Positions 1 through 8,035 of a stretch of 64,000 nucleotides of DNA are shown here, in pieces. How positions within the stretch are numbered: the stretch's first letter is position 1; each line of letters begins with the position of its first letter. A model generated the notes under the pieces. The model was given only the letters and a program-made list of their open reading frames with translations. It did no database searches and was not told the origin of the DNA. The position numbers and the translations under genes were made by a program. The stretch lies in the NCBI RefSeq assembly GCF_027924605.1, contig NZ_AP027042.1, positions 659,524 to 723,523 of the forward strand. Direction: 5' to 3'. This DNA comes from Dyella sp. GSA-30. Its GTDB lineage: Bacteria; Pseudomonadota; Gammaproteobacteria; Xanthomonadales; Rhodanobacteraceae.

Positions 1-662
1 GGTGTGGAGAACCACATGATGCCGCGGGGATGAAAGCTGAGGTCCCTGCGGCCGTCCGAGACATTCCAGACAGTCGGCTCGGGCATGCCGGCTCGCAATA
101 TCGCCGGAACGGTTTCCGCAGCGCGCTTGCCGGTCGCCTGCCTGGGTTTGTGCAGGGATGCGGACGCAACAACGACCAATGGCGCCTTGAGAAAGCAACG
201 ACCGACCAGGTTTTCGTCGCGCCGTGGATTGACGCGAATGACGATGTCGTAGCCGTCCTCAACCAGATCGGTAAAGCGATCTTCCGCTATCACTTCCAAT
301 TGCACCTCGGGATAGGCCGCCGCAAAACCCGCGGCCACACGACCCATCGCCGAATGCGCAAAGAAGACGGGCGCGCTTACGCGCAATCGCCCGCGTGCAC
401 GCCCCGGACCCGCGCTGACATCCTGGCCGACTTCGGCGATTTCTCCGAGCAGGCTTTCCGTACGTGCATGCAATAGCGCGCCTTCATCGGTAAGCCGAAG
501 CGAATGCGAGCCGCGTTCGATCAGGCGCACGCCAAGGCTTTCCTCCAGCTCGCGCACGCGCCGGGACAAGGTGGCCTTGGGCTGGCCGGTGGCGCGACTG
601 GCGCGGCCAAAACCACCGTGAGTGGCTACCAGATTGAAAAGCGAGAGCGCCGACAGATCCAT
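1..662 (-). CDS. LysR-family transcriptional regulator, 3' end cut by window edge
   Basis: About 220 N-terminal residues are visible, starting MDLSALSLFNLVATHGGFGR, and no stop is reached before base 1. Residues 1-60 form the LysR winged helix-turn-helix (ATGQPKATLSRRVRELEESL is the recognition region). From about residue 90 the substrate-binding domain begins (GRLRVSAPVFFAHSAMGRV, then a beta-alpha pattern). The family binds DNA as a tetramer and usually controls a divergent neighbour; here that is the NmrA-like reductase gene at 822, 159 bases away. The ATG at 662 is chosen because it gives the normal LysR N-terminus. The C-terminal third is missing only because the window ends. Confidence 0.88.
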   Translation of the reverse strand, partial: MDLSALSLFNLVATHGGFGRASRATGQPKATLSRRVRELEESLGVRLIERGSHSLRLTDEGALLHARTESLLGEIAEVGQDVSAGPGRARGRLRVSAPVFFAHSAMGRVAAGFAAAYPEVQLEVIAEDRFTDLVEDGYDIVIRVNPRRDENLVGRCFLKAPLVVVASASLHKPRQATGKRAAETVPAILRAGMPEPTVWNVSDGRRDLSFHPRGIMWFST

Positions 663-723
663 GAGGTGGTTCCATATATGAGACGACCTGTCCCGATCTT
701 AGCGTCTATGCACCACCAGTGAA

Positions 724-740
724 ACGCCTAGCATAGGCGT
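724..740. promoter_or_regulatory. Candidate operator, perfect inverted repeat ACGCCTA-GCA-TAGGCGT
   Basis: A perfect 7-base inverted repeat with a 3-base spacer lies in the divergent LysR/reductase intergenic region. It is 62 bases from the LysR start and 82 bases from the reductase start. A partial dyad of this kind is typical of LysR boxes, so binding by the adjacent LysR is the simplest inference. There is no direct evidence of binding. Confidence 0.45.
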
Positions 741-821
741 CAAGGGACAACACACCGCCTCAGGAACGAACGATCGCGGTTGTGGGATGCCCGATTCATA
801 CGCTTTCTCAGGAGAACTCTC

Positions 822-1697
822 ATGACCATTCTCGTTACAGGTAGCACCGGTACGATCGGCTCCCAGGTGATCGCGAAACTTGCCGCCAACGGTGCCGATG
901 TGCGCGCGCTCACTCGCTCGCCGGAAAAGGCGCACTTTCCGCAAGGCGTCACTGCGGTCAAAGGGGACTTGATGGATGTCGAGGCGATGCGTGCGGCATT
1001 GCAAGGCGTCAGCAGCCTGTTTTTGCTGGTGCCCAACGGGTCCGACGAACTGACCCAGGCGATTAACACCTTGAGTCTCGCTCGCGAAGCCGGTGTACGC
1101 GGCATCGTCTATCTCTCGGTAACGCGTAGCGATGTCTACACGGACGTCCCGCATTTCACTGCCAAGCATGCCGTCGAACGCATGATCGAGCAGCTCGATT
1201 TGCCAGCCACCATCCTGCGCCCGTCGTATTTCTTCCAGAACGACCTCACGTTGAAGGGCCCGTTGCTCGGTGCCGGCTTGTATGTGTCGCCCATCGGTGG
1301 CAAAGGTGTGTCGATGATCGATACCGGCGATATTGCCGACGCGGCGGTGAAAGAGCTGTTGCGTCGCGCACATGCCGATGCGCCGCTGCCGCGCGAGCTC
1401 TACGAACTGGTTGGCCCCGATAGCCTGAACGGCGCGACGCTTGCCCAGATATGGACCGAGGTGCTTTCACGCTCCGTGCGTTACCTCGGCGACGATCTCG
1501 ATGCGTTCGAGAAACAACTGGCAACGGTAGCGCCGAGCTGGAAGGCTTACGACCTGCGACTGATGATGCGCCGGTATCAACAAGACGGTGCGGCAGGCAG
1601 CGCTGCCGATATTCAGCGATTGACTGCATTGCTTGGGCGAGCGCCGCGCTCCTATCGTGATTTTGCGATCGAAACCGCGCAAAGCTGGCAGAACTGA
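822..1697 (+). CDS. NmrA/SDR-a type NAD(P)-binding oxidoreductase
   Basis: A 291-residue protein opening MTILVTGSTGTIGSQVIAKL, the GxxGxxG dinucleotide-binding motif of atypical short-chain dehydrogenases (NmrA, quinone reductase QorB-like). It continues with the usual strand LTRSPEKAHFPQGVTAVKGD, an LFLLVPN strand and a substrate region (ILRPSYFFQND). The family reduces quinones or acts as a redox sensor; the substrate here is unknown. The start at 822 is supported by AGGAGA seven bases upstream. The gene is divergent from the LysR at the left edge, which suggests it is that regulator's target, as in many LysR/NmrA pairs. A strong hairpin follows the stop. Confidence 0.85.
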   Translation: MTILVTGSTGTIGSQVIAKLAANGADVRALTRSPEKAHFPQGVTAVKGDLMDVEAMRAALQGVSSLFLLVPNGSDELTQAINTLSLAREAGVRGIVYLSVTRSDVYTDVPHFTAKHAVERMIEQLDLPATILRPSYFFQNDLTLKGPLLGAGLYVSPIGGKGVSMIDTGDIADAAVKELLRRAHADAPLPRELYELVGPDSLNGATLAQIWTEVLSRSVRYLGDDLDAFEKQLATVAPSWKAYDLRLMMRRYQQDGAAGSAADIQRLTALLGRAPRSYRDFAIETAQSWQN

Positions 1698-1720
1698 GCG
1701 CCATAGCCATCCACGCCTGA

Positions 1721-1767
1721 TGTTCCGACGCAGTTGCTCGATCCATCCGGGCAACTGCGTCGGAACA
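1721..1767 (+). terminator. Perfect 17-bp hairpin after the NmrA-like gene
   Basis: Bases 1721-1737 are exactly complementary to 1751-1767, with a 13-base loop. It starts 23 bases after the stop at 1697 and lies before the next gene at 1808. There is no T tract on either side, so it may be a transcript-stabilising or bidirectional end structure rather than a classic terminator. Confidence 0.55.
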
Positions 1768-1807
1768 ATGGAAGCTTATTCACGCCAAGCCTGCTAAGGT
1801 CCGCGCC

Positions 1808-2257
1808 ATGTCAGCGCGCTCCCCCCGCAAGACCCCCAAGCTCGCCCATCCCTGGCTGGCCTGGTGGAACGTCGGCATCCGTACCGCCGACATGATGATC
1901 GCTTCGGGCGAAGTCATCGCTCGACGCAGCCATTGGATGGGCAGCATGGGAGCTAATCCATCGGTATCGGATCAGCGTGAGCTGCAGCGCATGGTCGGAG
2001 AGAAACTCGACGCCGCGCAGGACTCTCTGCTGGCCATCTCCATCATGACGGGCGATGCGTATTGGTCGGCCACGATGCGGTGGATCAAACAACCAGGCTG
2101 GACCATGCAGGGCCAGTTCGACGGCGCCGCCATGGCGCAGGCGGCGTCGGGCGCATGGGGCGACGCGGCACGGATCGTCGATGCAGGCATGAAACCCTTT
2201 GGCGAACGCGCCAAGAGCAACGCCAAGCGCTTGCGCAAGCGAAAACCGTCAGGCTGA
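1808..2257 (+). CDS. Conserved-looking hypothetical protein, phasin-like in character
   Basis: A 149-residue basic protein with no signal peptide or membrane span. The N-terminus is Pro/Lys-rich (MSARSPRKTPKLAHPW). The middle is a helical, Ala/Met-rich region (MMIASGEVIARRSHWMGSMG, then a long amphipathic helix around EKLDAAQDSLLAISIM). The C-terminus ends in a Lys/Arg run (SNAKRLRKRKPSG). Helical Ala-rich bodies with basic tails occur in phasins and other polyhydroxyalkanoate-granule proteins, and this is my best guess, with low certainty. It stands alone between a hairpin and small unknown genes. Codon use resembles the surrounding genes, so I regard it as a real gene. Confidence 0.65.
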   Translation: MSARSPRKTPKLAHPWLAWWNVGIRTADMMIASGEVIARRSHWMGSMGANPSVSDQRELQRMVGEKLDAAQDSLLAISIMTGDAYWSATMRWIKQPGWTMQGQFDGAAMAQAASGAWGDAARIVDAGMKPFGERAKSNAKRLRKRKPSG

Positions 2258-2431
2258 AGGCAGAGTGTTTTCTAAGTCCCTGCCGCACATCGAATAACAT
2301 CGGCATAACGGCCAAGCGAGGAGTCTGGGAGTTACGTCGGGCCACTATCGCTTGCTCGACGCCTCAGACAGCACATCCATCTCATGCCTCTGAGTTGCCT
2401 GCAAAGGGCGATCCTTCATAGAGGCAAGCTT

Positions 2432-2614
2432 ATGACCCGACCGCCGAAGTCGCTGACGCTCGAAACCATCCACTCGATCTATCAGGGGCCGTCGCTGGGC
2501 AAGCCCAGCGAGAAAGCTGTGTATGTCCCCATTGGCCATATGCGGCGCGATCCTTCTCACCCGGGTACGCCACCGCCGCGTCCGTTGCCGCCCAATTCGC
2601 GGCGCCCGCGCTAA
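2432..2614 (+). CDS. Small hypothetical protein
   Basis: A 60-residue ORF beginning MTRPPKSLTLETIHSIYQGP and ending in a Pro/Arg-rich tail. A GAGGCAAG ribosome-binding-like stretch sits just upstream of the ATG at 2432. I do not recognise a family. The Pro-rich tail (HPGTPPPRPLPPNSRRPR) is likely disordered. It is the first of four consecutive small unknown genes on this strand. The reality of the gene rests only on its start signal and composition. Confidence 0.45.
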   Translation: MTRPPKSLTLETIHSIYQGPSLGKPSEKAVYVPIGHMRRDPSHPGTPPPRPLPPNSRRPR

Positions 2615-2714
2615 GTCGATTACAGGCGTCCCGCCTTTTGGCGGATCGCCGCGGCTGGCGTTGCATCTGCTTCATTTGAAAGCACGATCGAACGAGATCG
2701 TGCGAGGGGGCTGC

Positions 2715-2936
2715 ATGTCCACCGTCTTGGTCGAAGTTTGGGCGGACGGCCCGAACCTGCTGGGTTTATGGCGAGGAAAGTGGCGTCTCACGCTCGACGG
2801 TTCCACCGTGCCGGGGCGCTTCGGTTCCACCCCGTGGCACGACAGTGCTGTCGCGGCGATCGATGAGGCGGCATCGCTGGGCAAATCGGACAAACGCAAT
2901 GTGCCGAGCGCCGATGCCTCTCCCAGCAGACACTAG
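2715..2936 (+). CDS. Small hypothetical protein
   Basis: A 73-residue ORF starting MSTVLVEVWADGPNLLGLWR, preceded by GCGAGGGGG at a workable spacing. The N-terminal part has alternating hydrophobic residues suggesting a small beta sheet; the C-terminal 25 residues are polar. No family is recognised. An upstream in-frame extension to 2523 exists but crosses the preceding gene, so I chose the internal ATG. It lies 35 bases before the next small gene. Confidence 0.45.
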   Translation: MSTVLVEVWADGPNLLGLWRGKWRLTLDGSTVPGRFGSTPWHDSAVAAIDEAASLGKSDKRNVPSADASPSRH

Positions 2937-2971
2937 CCGGCACCAACCTTCGGATAGAGGACATCCGTGAT

Positions 2972-3196
2972 ATGAATGACGACTACACGTTCCTGCCACT
3001 CGCCGAAGCACTGCCACGCGACCTGCACGCGCTTTCGCAGTGGTACGCGCACCCCGTACAGGTCACCCAGGAACGCTTCCTGGCGACCCTGGTCGCCGAT
3101 TCGGAACGTTTTGCAGAACGTGCACGCCAGGAAGCGCCGCTGCCGGACAATGTCGTGCGCCTTTCGACCTATCGGTTGAAGAAAAAAGGCAGCTGA
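2972..3196 (+). CDS. Small hypothetical protein
   Basis: A 74-residue ORF (MNDDYTFLPLAEALPRDLHA to LSTYRLKKKGS). It is acidic at the front, helical in the middle (QERFLATLVADSERFAERAR) and basic at the end. No family is recognised and there is no export signal. Helical composition and ordinary codon use make it a plausible gene, but the upstream ribosome-binding site is weak (GAGGACATCC, about 12 bases before the start). Confidence 0.5.
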   Translation: MNDDYTFLPLAEALPRDLHALSQWYAHPVQVTQERFLATLVADSERFAERARQEAPLPDNVVRLSTYRLKKKGS

Positions 3197-3295
3197 TCGC
3201 TCGGAAAAATCGCCGCGCAAGGCGTATGGTGGAGGGCATGGTTTTGCCCGGGCAACGCCTTGGCATGCCCTGATCACCCAGACAACGAGCCATGT

Positions 3296-3541
3296 ATGCC
3301 GAAGACCCGAGAGACGATCGAAAAAGATCTGGTTCACCTCGACGCCAGCGTCGTCGTGCTGCTCAAGGAATATCCCGACAAGCCGGAATTCTGGATGGAG
3401 TTTTCCGGCCTGGCTGGCAACCTGCTGGAAGGTGCAAGCAGTGACGACCGCGGCTGGGTCGGCAAGCGCATCGAGGCGATCCTGCAGCGCCGCGGCGCCG
3501 GGCTCCCGCCTGAAAACCTGTTGTCGCTTGTCGCGGGTTAA
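3296..3541 (+). CDS. Small hypothetical protein
   Basis: An 81-residue, mainly helical protein starting MPKTRETIEKDLVHLDASVV, with a central EYPDKPEFWMEFSGLAGNLL segment and ending in LPPENLLSLVAG. I see no known domain, signal peptide or membrane span. The ATG at 3296 is preferred to the upstream 3260 start because residue composition becomes protein-like only from there. A long palindromic element begins 28 bases after its stop and may end its transcript. Confidence 0.5.
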   Translation: MPKTRETIEKDLVHLDASVVVLLKEYPDKPEFWMEFSGLAGNLLEGASSDDRGWVGKRIEAILQRRGAGLPPENLLSLVAG

Positions 3542-3568
3542 CCGCCAAGCATTCGAGCCATTCGCCAA

Positions 3569-3658
3569 CGTGCAGAAGGTTTGCAGCCGGTGCCCTTCGG
3601 CACGCAGTCGCTGCCCGCTTACCCGGCTTGAGGCTCCCGGCTGCAAGCCTTCTGCACG
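3569..3658. repeat. Long palindromic element, 22-bp arms
   Basis: Bases 3569-3590 (CGTGCAGAAGG...) pair with 3637-3658 along all 22 positions, with one T:G wobble. The 46-base interior contains a further GTGCC/GGCAC hairpin with a CTTC loop. The transcript would fold into a long branched rod. I see no second copy in the window. It could be a REP-like element, a terminator-like structure shared by convergent genes, or a small RNA. Confidence 0.6.
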
Positions 3659-3666
3659 TCGAAACG

Positions 3667-3903
3667 CTATTTGATCAGGCGGTGCGAAAACCCGGCGGTG
3701 ATCGATGATGGCGAGGACGACGTCGCTCGCCGGCGTCCGAGGCAGACGCACAGATAGAGCGCACTCAAGGCGATGCCACGCCACATGTTGGCGTCACCGC
3801 CATCGGCGTGCAGCAATTCGAAGAGTGCCAACAGAAACAGATCAGCCGCCGCAATGAATCCAATACTGCGCATACCCGTGTAGGAGCCTTGTAGGAACGC
3901 CAT
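3667..3903 (-). CDS. Possible small membrane protein
   Basis: A 78-residue ORF starting MAFLQGSYTGMRSIGFIAAA with two hydrophobic segments (about residues 13-31 and 41-57) separated by a short polar loop (HADGGDANMW). No family is recognised and no convincing ribosome-binding site is visible upstream. An in-frame extension to 4008 would add 35 residues of less convincing sequence. The paired hydrophobic segments make it more than random, but I hold this call loosely. Confidence 0.35.
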   Translation of the reverse strand: MAFLQGSYTGMRSIGFIAAADLFLLALFELLHADGGDANMWRGIALSALYLCVCLGRRRATSSSPSSITAGFSHRLIK

Positions 3904-4053
3904 ACCGATATGATGAAGCGGGGCGGCATAAAGATGCGCTATCGCAAAACGGCCTGCATCGTATAAATCGCGTAAATAGTTTTTTTTACGGCAACTGGCC
4001 CAAAACACATCGGGGGCGGCGCAACCGCCGTCCCCTTTATGCAGGTACCGCTA

Positions 4054-4797
4054 TCAGGCTGCCAGCGCTTCGCCGAACAGCTTGGCCAGCGCCTGGTGAT
4101 GACGCTCGGCCGCCTCGACATTGAATGCCGGGTGATCGGGCACGGCAAAACCATGGTGCGCGCCGGCATAGGTTTCGACGATGTGCTCGACGCCCGCGAC
4201 GCTAAGCGCCTTTCCGAGTTCGGCCTTCTGCGCGTCGGTGAAGTGCGCATCTTCCACCGCACCTGCGACATAGACGCGACCGGTGATGCCCTTGACGAAA
4301 AGGTGCGGGCTGTCGGGTTGGTCCGTCGCCAGACCGCCGCCATGGAACGACGCGATAGCGGCGAATGCGCCTTTGTATTCGCCCGCGACCGTCAGTGCGA
4401 CATTGCCGCCCATGCAGTAACCGGTGCCGCCAAAACGCTCGCCCTTGACCTCCTCACGCCCCTTCAGAAACTCGATGAAGGCCGCGCTATCGGACACTTT
4501 GCGGTCACGGCTGAGGGTGCCGATCATGCGGATCAGATTTTCCATCTGCTTGGGATCGGCGAACACCTCGGCCGGCACCATCTGCTCGTAGCCGCCCTCG
4601 CGGTAGTAGAGATCCGGCAGCAGCACGACATAGCCGGTATCGGCCAGCTGCTGGGCCATGTCCCACAGCGCCGGGCGAATGCCCAGGCCGTCCATATAGA
4701 AAACGACGGCAGGCCATGGGCCGGTACCAGCCGGCGTGAACAACGAGGCCGGGCAGTTTCCATCGCGGGTCTTGATAACAACGTCGGTACGGGACAT
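4054..4797 (-). CDS. Dienelactone hydrolase family protein
   Basis: A 247-residue cytoplasmic alpha/beta hydrolase with the dienelactone hydrolase signature. The nucleophile is Cys128 in GTGYCMGG, the acid is probably Asp183 (AGAVEDAHF) and the base His215 (AGAHHGFAV). The family hydrolyses dienelactones and other small esters or lactones; the natural substrate here is unknown. Length matches the family. The start at 4797 is supported by a GGAGAT ribosome-binding site, and the usual N-terminus (MSRTDVVIKTRDGNCPASLF) follows. It lies downstream of the LemA/M48 pair on the same strand with a 106-base gap, so co-transcription is possible but not required. Confidence 0.9.
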   Translation of the reverse strand: MSRTDVVIKTRDGNCPASLFTPAGTGPWPAVVFYMDGLGIRPALWDMAQQLADTGYVVLLPDLYYREGGYEQMVPAEVFADPKQMENLIRMIGTLSRDRKVSDSAAFIEFLKGREEVKGERFGGTGYCMGGNVALTVAGEYKGAFAAIASFHGGGLATDQPDSPHLFVKGITGRVYVAGAVEDAHFTDAQKAELGKALSVAGVEHIVETYAGAHHGFAVPDHPAFNVEAAERHHQALAKLFGEALAA

Positions 4798-4903
4798 CGG
4801 CGGGATCTCCGGGGATTGGGGAAATACCGCATTATAGATATATGAGGGTATCCTCATACAACAGCAAGAGCTTGCGGCTCGCCGAAAAGCCGCCAGATAC
4901 GTA

Positions 4904-6835
4904 TTAATGCAGCGGCATGACGCAATGAAGACTGGCGCAGATCACCCGCAGCAGCGCCATTTCTTCGGGCGTGATCTTGTCGTCGGCGCGAATTGCACGG
5001 ACCAGACTCTGGATGAAGATGTCCTTGGCCGCCGGCATCAAGCCGTCGAGCTCACCCAGCGCGCGATCCAGGGCCTGCTGCCAGTCCAGGGACGGTGTTT
5101 GCCAGACTTGTGCGTTGCCCGGAAAGGCATCAGTCATCGCCAGCAGCCATGCGCGCCGCGCGGCTGCATCGTCGCTGCTGCCATGCGCGGCGACGATGGC
5201 GATGACGAACGAAGCACTCGCGATACATGCGGGTAGTTTCTTTTGACCATCGACAGGAGCACTGCGCGGATGCAGGGCTTCGGACAACTGCAAGCGCATC
5301 AACCGCGCCAGGCAGTAGTCTTCCAGACCGACCTGACTGTTGGTTCGCGTGACGGTTTCCAACGTACTCAGAAAGGTCTGCAGGCGCCCCTCCGGCAACT
5401 GCTTGAGTACCGGGAAAGACAAGGCAAGCAGGCTCATGCGCTTGCCGGGCGCGAGACTTTTCACCTGCTCCGCCAATCCGGCAACGGCGTATTGCATGTC
5501 ATCACCGAACGCACTGGCGATCGAGCGACGCTGCGTCGTCGCCAACGCCTCCTGTGGTGACAGGACAATGGCGAACATGAGCGCCAGCGCCGACTCCGGC
5601 TGTTTGGTCGCCTGGATCAGAGCTGCCGATGAGGCTGGCGAGACGGCGGCTGCCGATGAGGCTGGCGAGACGGCGGCTGCCGAACTCGCCTCACCACCGC
5701 CGCCACCAAGCTCGGTAAGCAAAGGCGCGGCGACGACCGCTGCAACCGGCGTGAACGGTATCGGGTTCGAGGGCGATGCCTCGGGCTCGCGCTCCGACGC
5801 TCGGGCTCGCGCGGCCTCCGCGTCCTGCATCGCGCTGAAAATCGTTTCCAGCTCCGATTCGCGAAAACCCGGATCGAGGCTGCGGATGCGCTTCATCAGC
5901 GGCGGATGCGTCGCATACAAGCCGTCAAAGAATCCCGGCGCATCGGATTCGCCAAACAGCATATGTGCGACTTCGTGGCGATTGGCCGCCTGCAGGCGCG
6001 AACCATCGCCCAGGGCCGCGATCTTTTTCAACGCACCGGCAATGCCCTGAGTCTGCCGTGTGAACTGCACTGCCGAGACATCCGCCAGCGATTCGCGCGA
6101 ACGGGCTACCGAGGCCTGGATCAACCGGCCGAAGAAATAACCGATATAGCCGACGGCAAGCAGCGCCAGGCCGATCACCCAGACCCGGCCGTCCGAACCA
6201 CGGCGACCGAAACGAACATTGCCGAAATTAAGCAGCTGCCTGCCGATCACCGCCAAGGCCATGATGCCAAACAGCAAACCGATCAAGCGAATATTGAGCC
6301 GCATATCGCCATTGAGCACATGGCTGAACTCATGCGCGATCACGCCCTGCAGTTCGTCGCGAGTGAGATTGTCCAGACAGCCCTGTGTCACGCAGACAGC
6401 CGCGTCCGACACCGAGTAGCCCGCGGCAAATGCATTGATGCCCGGCTCGTCCTGCATCAGGTAGATATCCGGCACCGGCGAGCCCGATGCGATGGCCACC
6501 TCTTCGATCACATTGCGCAACAGGCGCAACTGCGGATCGCGCGTGTCGGGCGAAACGCGCACCGCGCCCATGCTCTCGGCAACCGCCTTGCCGCCGCTCG
6601 AAAGACTCATGATGCGGTACATCGCGCAACCGCCGATCACCAGCAGCATGCCGATCGTAGTCAGTGGCAGCAGCCTGCGACTGGCCCAGCCCGTATGGGC
6701 CAGACCGTGGCGCGCCATCATGACCCAGACCACCATATCCACCGTAACGACAATCGCCACCACGGCCAGCGCGAACAGCAACACCATGCGACGGCTGCTG
6801 CCGCGCACGCGCGCTTGTTGAGCGAAGAAATCCAT
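4904..6835 (-). CDS. M48-family membrane zinc metallopeptidase
   Basis: A 643-residue membrane protease. Two N-terminal membrane helices (about 17-40 and 55-75) precede the catalytic domain, which has the zinc motif HEFSH at 168-172. A second pair of hydrophobic segments (about 184-201 and 218-236) follows, then the third-ligand motif SRESLAD with Glu248. After about residue 330 comes an Ala/Ser/Pro linker that includes a 9-residue tandem duplication, then a roughly 230-residue helical C-terminal domain not found in HtpX. The gene follows lemA by 49 bases; LemA plus M48 is a recurrent membrane pair, probably in envelope protein quality control. The C-terminal domain resembles a TerB-like helical module only vaguely. 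Confidence 0.88.
   Translation of the reverse strand: MDFFAQQARVRGSSRRMVLLFALAVVAIVVTVDMVVWVMMARHGLAHTGWASRRLLPLTTIGMLLVIGGCAMYRIMSLSSGGKAVAESMGAVRVSPDTRDPQLRLLRNVIEEVAIASGSPVPDIYLMQDEPGINAFAAGYSVSDAAVCVTQGCLDNLTRDELQGVIAHEFSHVLNGDMRLNIRLIGLLFGIMALAVIGRQLLNFGNVRFGRRGSDGRVWVIGLALLAVGYIGYFFGRLIQASVARSRESLADVSAVQFTRQTQGIAGALKKIAALGDGSRLQAANRHEVAHMLFGESDAPGFFDGLYATHPPLMKRIRSLDPGFRESELETIFSAMQDAEAARARASEREPEASPSNPIPFTPVAAVVAAPLLTELGGGGGEASSAAAVSPASSAAAVSPASSAALIQATKQPESALALMFAIVLSPQEALATTQRRSIASAFGDDMQYAVAGLAEQVKSLAPGKRMSLLALSFPVLKQLPEGRLQTFLSTLETVTRTNSQVGLEDYCLARLMRLQLSEALHPRSAPVDGQKKLPACIASASFVIAIVAAHGSSDDAAARRAWLLAMTDAFPGNAQVWQTPSLDWQQALDRALGELDGLMPAAKDIFIQSLVRAIRADDKITPEEMALLRVICASLHCVMPLH
5622..5675 (-). 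repeat. 27-bp tandem duplication inside the M48 peptidase linker
   Basis: Bases 5622-5648 and 5649-5675 are identical 27-base units, followed by the first bases of a third. On the coding strand each adds nine residues (AAAVSPASS) to the flexible linker between the protease and the C-terminal domain. The identity at DNA level points to recent slippage. Confidence 0.85.
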
Positions 6836-6884
6836 CGCGTTTCCCCAGGGCGGCCGTCACGCGTCAGCGCGACGGCCAGGTCGA

Positions 6885-7472
6885 TCAGCTGAAGGAAACC
6901 TTGGGGGCTTCGCGTGCCGCCGGATTCTCAAGGGCGAGCGGCTCGGCCGGCTGAAAGCTGAAACTGTTGGCGACGAACGACCCCGGAAAAACCTCGCGCC
7001 GGTTGTTGTACGTCATGACAGCATCGTTGTACGCCTGACGCGCAAACGCGACGCGATTCTCGGTCGAGGTCAGCTCTTCGGAGAGCTGCATCATCGTCTG
7101 ATTGGCCTTGAGATCGGGATACGATTCGCTCAACGCGAACAACCGGCCCAGGCTCTGCGTCAACGCGTTTTCGCTACCGGCAAGCTGCTGCATCGCCGAG
7201 GGATCGCCCGGATTGGCCTTGGCGCCGGACAGATCGGTGACCGCCGTATTGCGCGCCTTCACCACCGCTTCCAGCGTGTCGCGCTCGTGCGCTAGATAGG
7301 CCTTGGCCGTCTCGACCAGATTGGGAATCAGATCATGGCGGCGCGTCAGCTGCACATCGATCTGCGCAAACGCGTTCTTGTAACCGTTACGCGATGTCAC
7401 CAGGCCGTTATAGAGCGCTACGACATAAAAAATGATCGCAACGATGATGACCAGAAAAATAACCAATCCCAT
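6885..7472 (-). CDS. lemA: LemA family protein
   Basis: A 195-residue protein with one N-terminal membrane helix (MGLVIFLVIIVAIIFYVVAL) followed by the LemA helical bundle (NGYKNAFAQIDVQLTRRHDL, a hallmark stretch). It has the normal family length. The start at 7472 is set by an AGGGGGA ribosome-binding site. LemA proteins sit in the inner membrane with a mostly helical periplasmic or cytoplasmic domain. Their biochemical role is unsettled, though they co-occur with M48 peptidases, as here with the gene 49 bases downstream. The upstream in-frame extension to 7607 runs into a dispersed repeat and is not coding. Confidence 0.92.
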   Translation of the reverse strand: MGLVIFLVIIVAIIFYVVALYNGLVTSRNGYKNAFAQIDVQLTRRHDLIPNLVETAKAYLAHERDTLEAVVKARNTAVTDLSGAKANPGDPSAMQQLAGSENALTQSLGRLFALSESYPDLKANQTMMQLSEELTSTENRVAFARQAYNDAVMTYNNRREVFPGSFVANSFSFQPAEPLALENPAAREAPKVSFS

Positions 7473-7579
7473 GGAAGTCCCCCTGATGACGCATGCTGCG
7501 CCAGACGGGGCGGAGGATAGCATGGGGGTTTGGAGGGGCGAGCGGGCGAGGAGTGAGTGGAGAGGAGTGAGGAGTGAGT

Positions 7580-7758
7580 GCCGAGTGGGAAAGGCTTTCG
7601 CGAGCACCCAGCCCCCTCACCCCAACCCTCTCCCCCGGCAAAGCCAGGGGAGAGGGAGCAGGTAGCGAGAGAGCGAAGAACTGAGACTCCTTCAGTCAGC
7701 CCCCTCTCCCCTGGCTCCGCCGGGGGAGAGGGTTGGGGTGAGGGGGCTTTAAGTCCTC
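7580..7758. repeat. Dispersed palindromic repeat, family A copy 1
   Basis: A long inverted repeat. CCCCCTCACCCCAACCCTCT from 7612 is mirrored by AGAGGGTTGGGGTGAGGGGG up to 7746, with inner arms around GGCAAAGCCAGGGGAGAGGG and CCCCTCTCCCCTGGCTCCGC. A second copy lies at 24007-24180 in the opposite orientation. The two share flanking bases as well (GAGGACTTAAAGCCCCC at one end, GCGAGCACCC at the other), which defines an element of roughly 170-180 bp. It is REP- or MITE-like and noncoding. Confidence 0.8.
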
Positions 7759-8035
7759 ACCACCACGACGCCTCGCGCACAGCTTCGGCGCACCTCAGAA
7801 GCGCTTGAAGTGTCCCCACTCGGTTCGACTAGACGGTCCGAACGGTTTTATCTCTCAATGCTGCTCAGAGCTCTGGCTCCAAAGGCCATTCTCTCTTTGG
7901 TTACTTTCTCTTTGGGCCAGCAAAGAGAAAGTGACTCGCTCGCCGGCAGGCGAGTGAAACGCCCGCTGCGCAAGCGGCCAGGTCGCCCGAACACTCAGGC
8001 AAGAACCAAGCCCCCCACAAAACCGGCTTCTCCAC
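7759..8035. other. Noncoding interval with a second hairpin repeat
   Basis: No gene is supported between lemA and the outer-membrane protein gene. Bases 7903-7914 (ACTTTCTCTTTG) are the exact complement of 7921-7932 with a GGCCAG loop, followed by a smaller CTCGCC/GGCGAG hairpin. From general experience, this TTACTTTCTCTTTG-type hairpin followed by a GGCGAG hairpin is a common dispersed repeat in proteobacterial genomes. Only one copy is in this window. The 80-codon ORF covering it (7810-8052) is translated repeat, not a gene. Confidence 0.6.
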
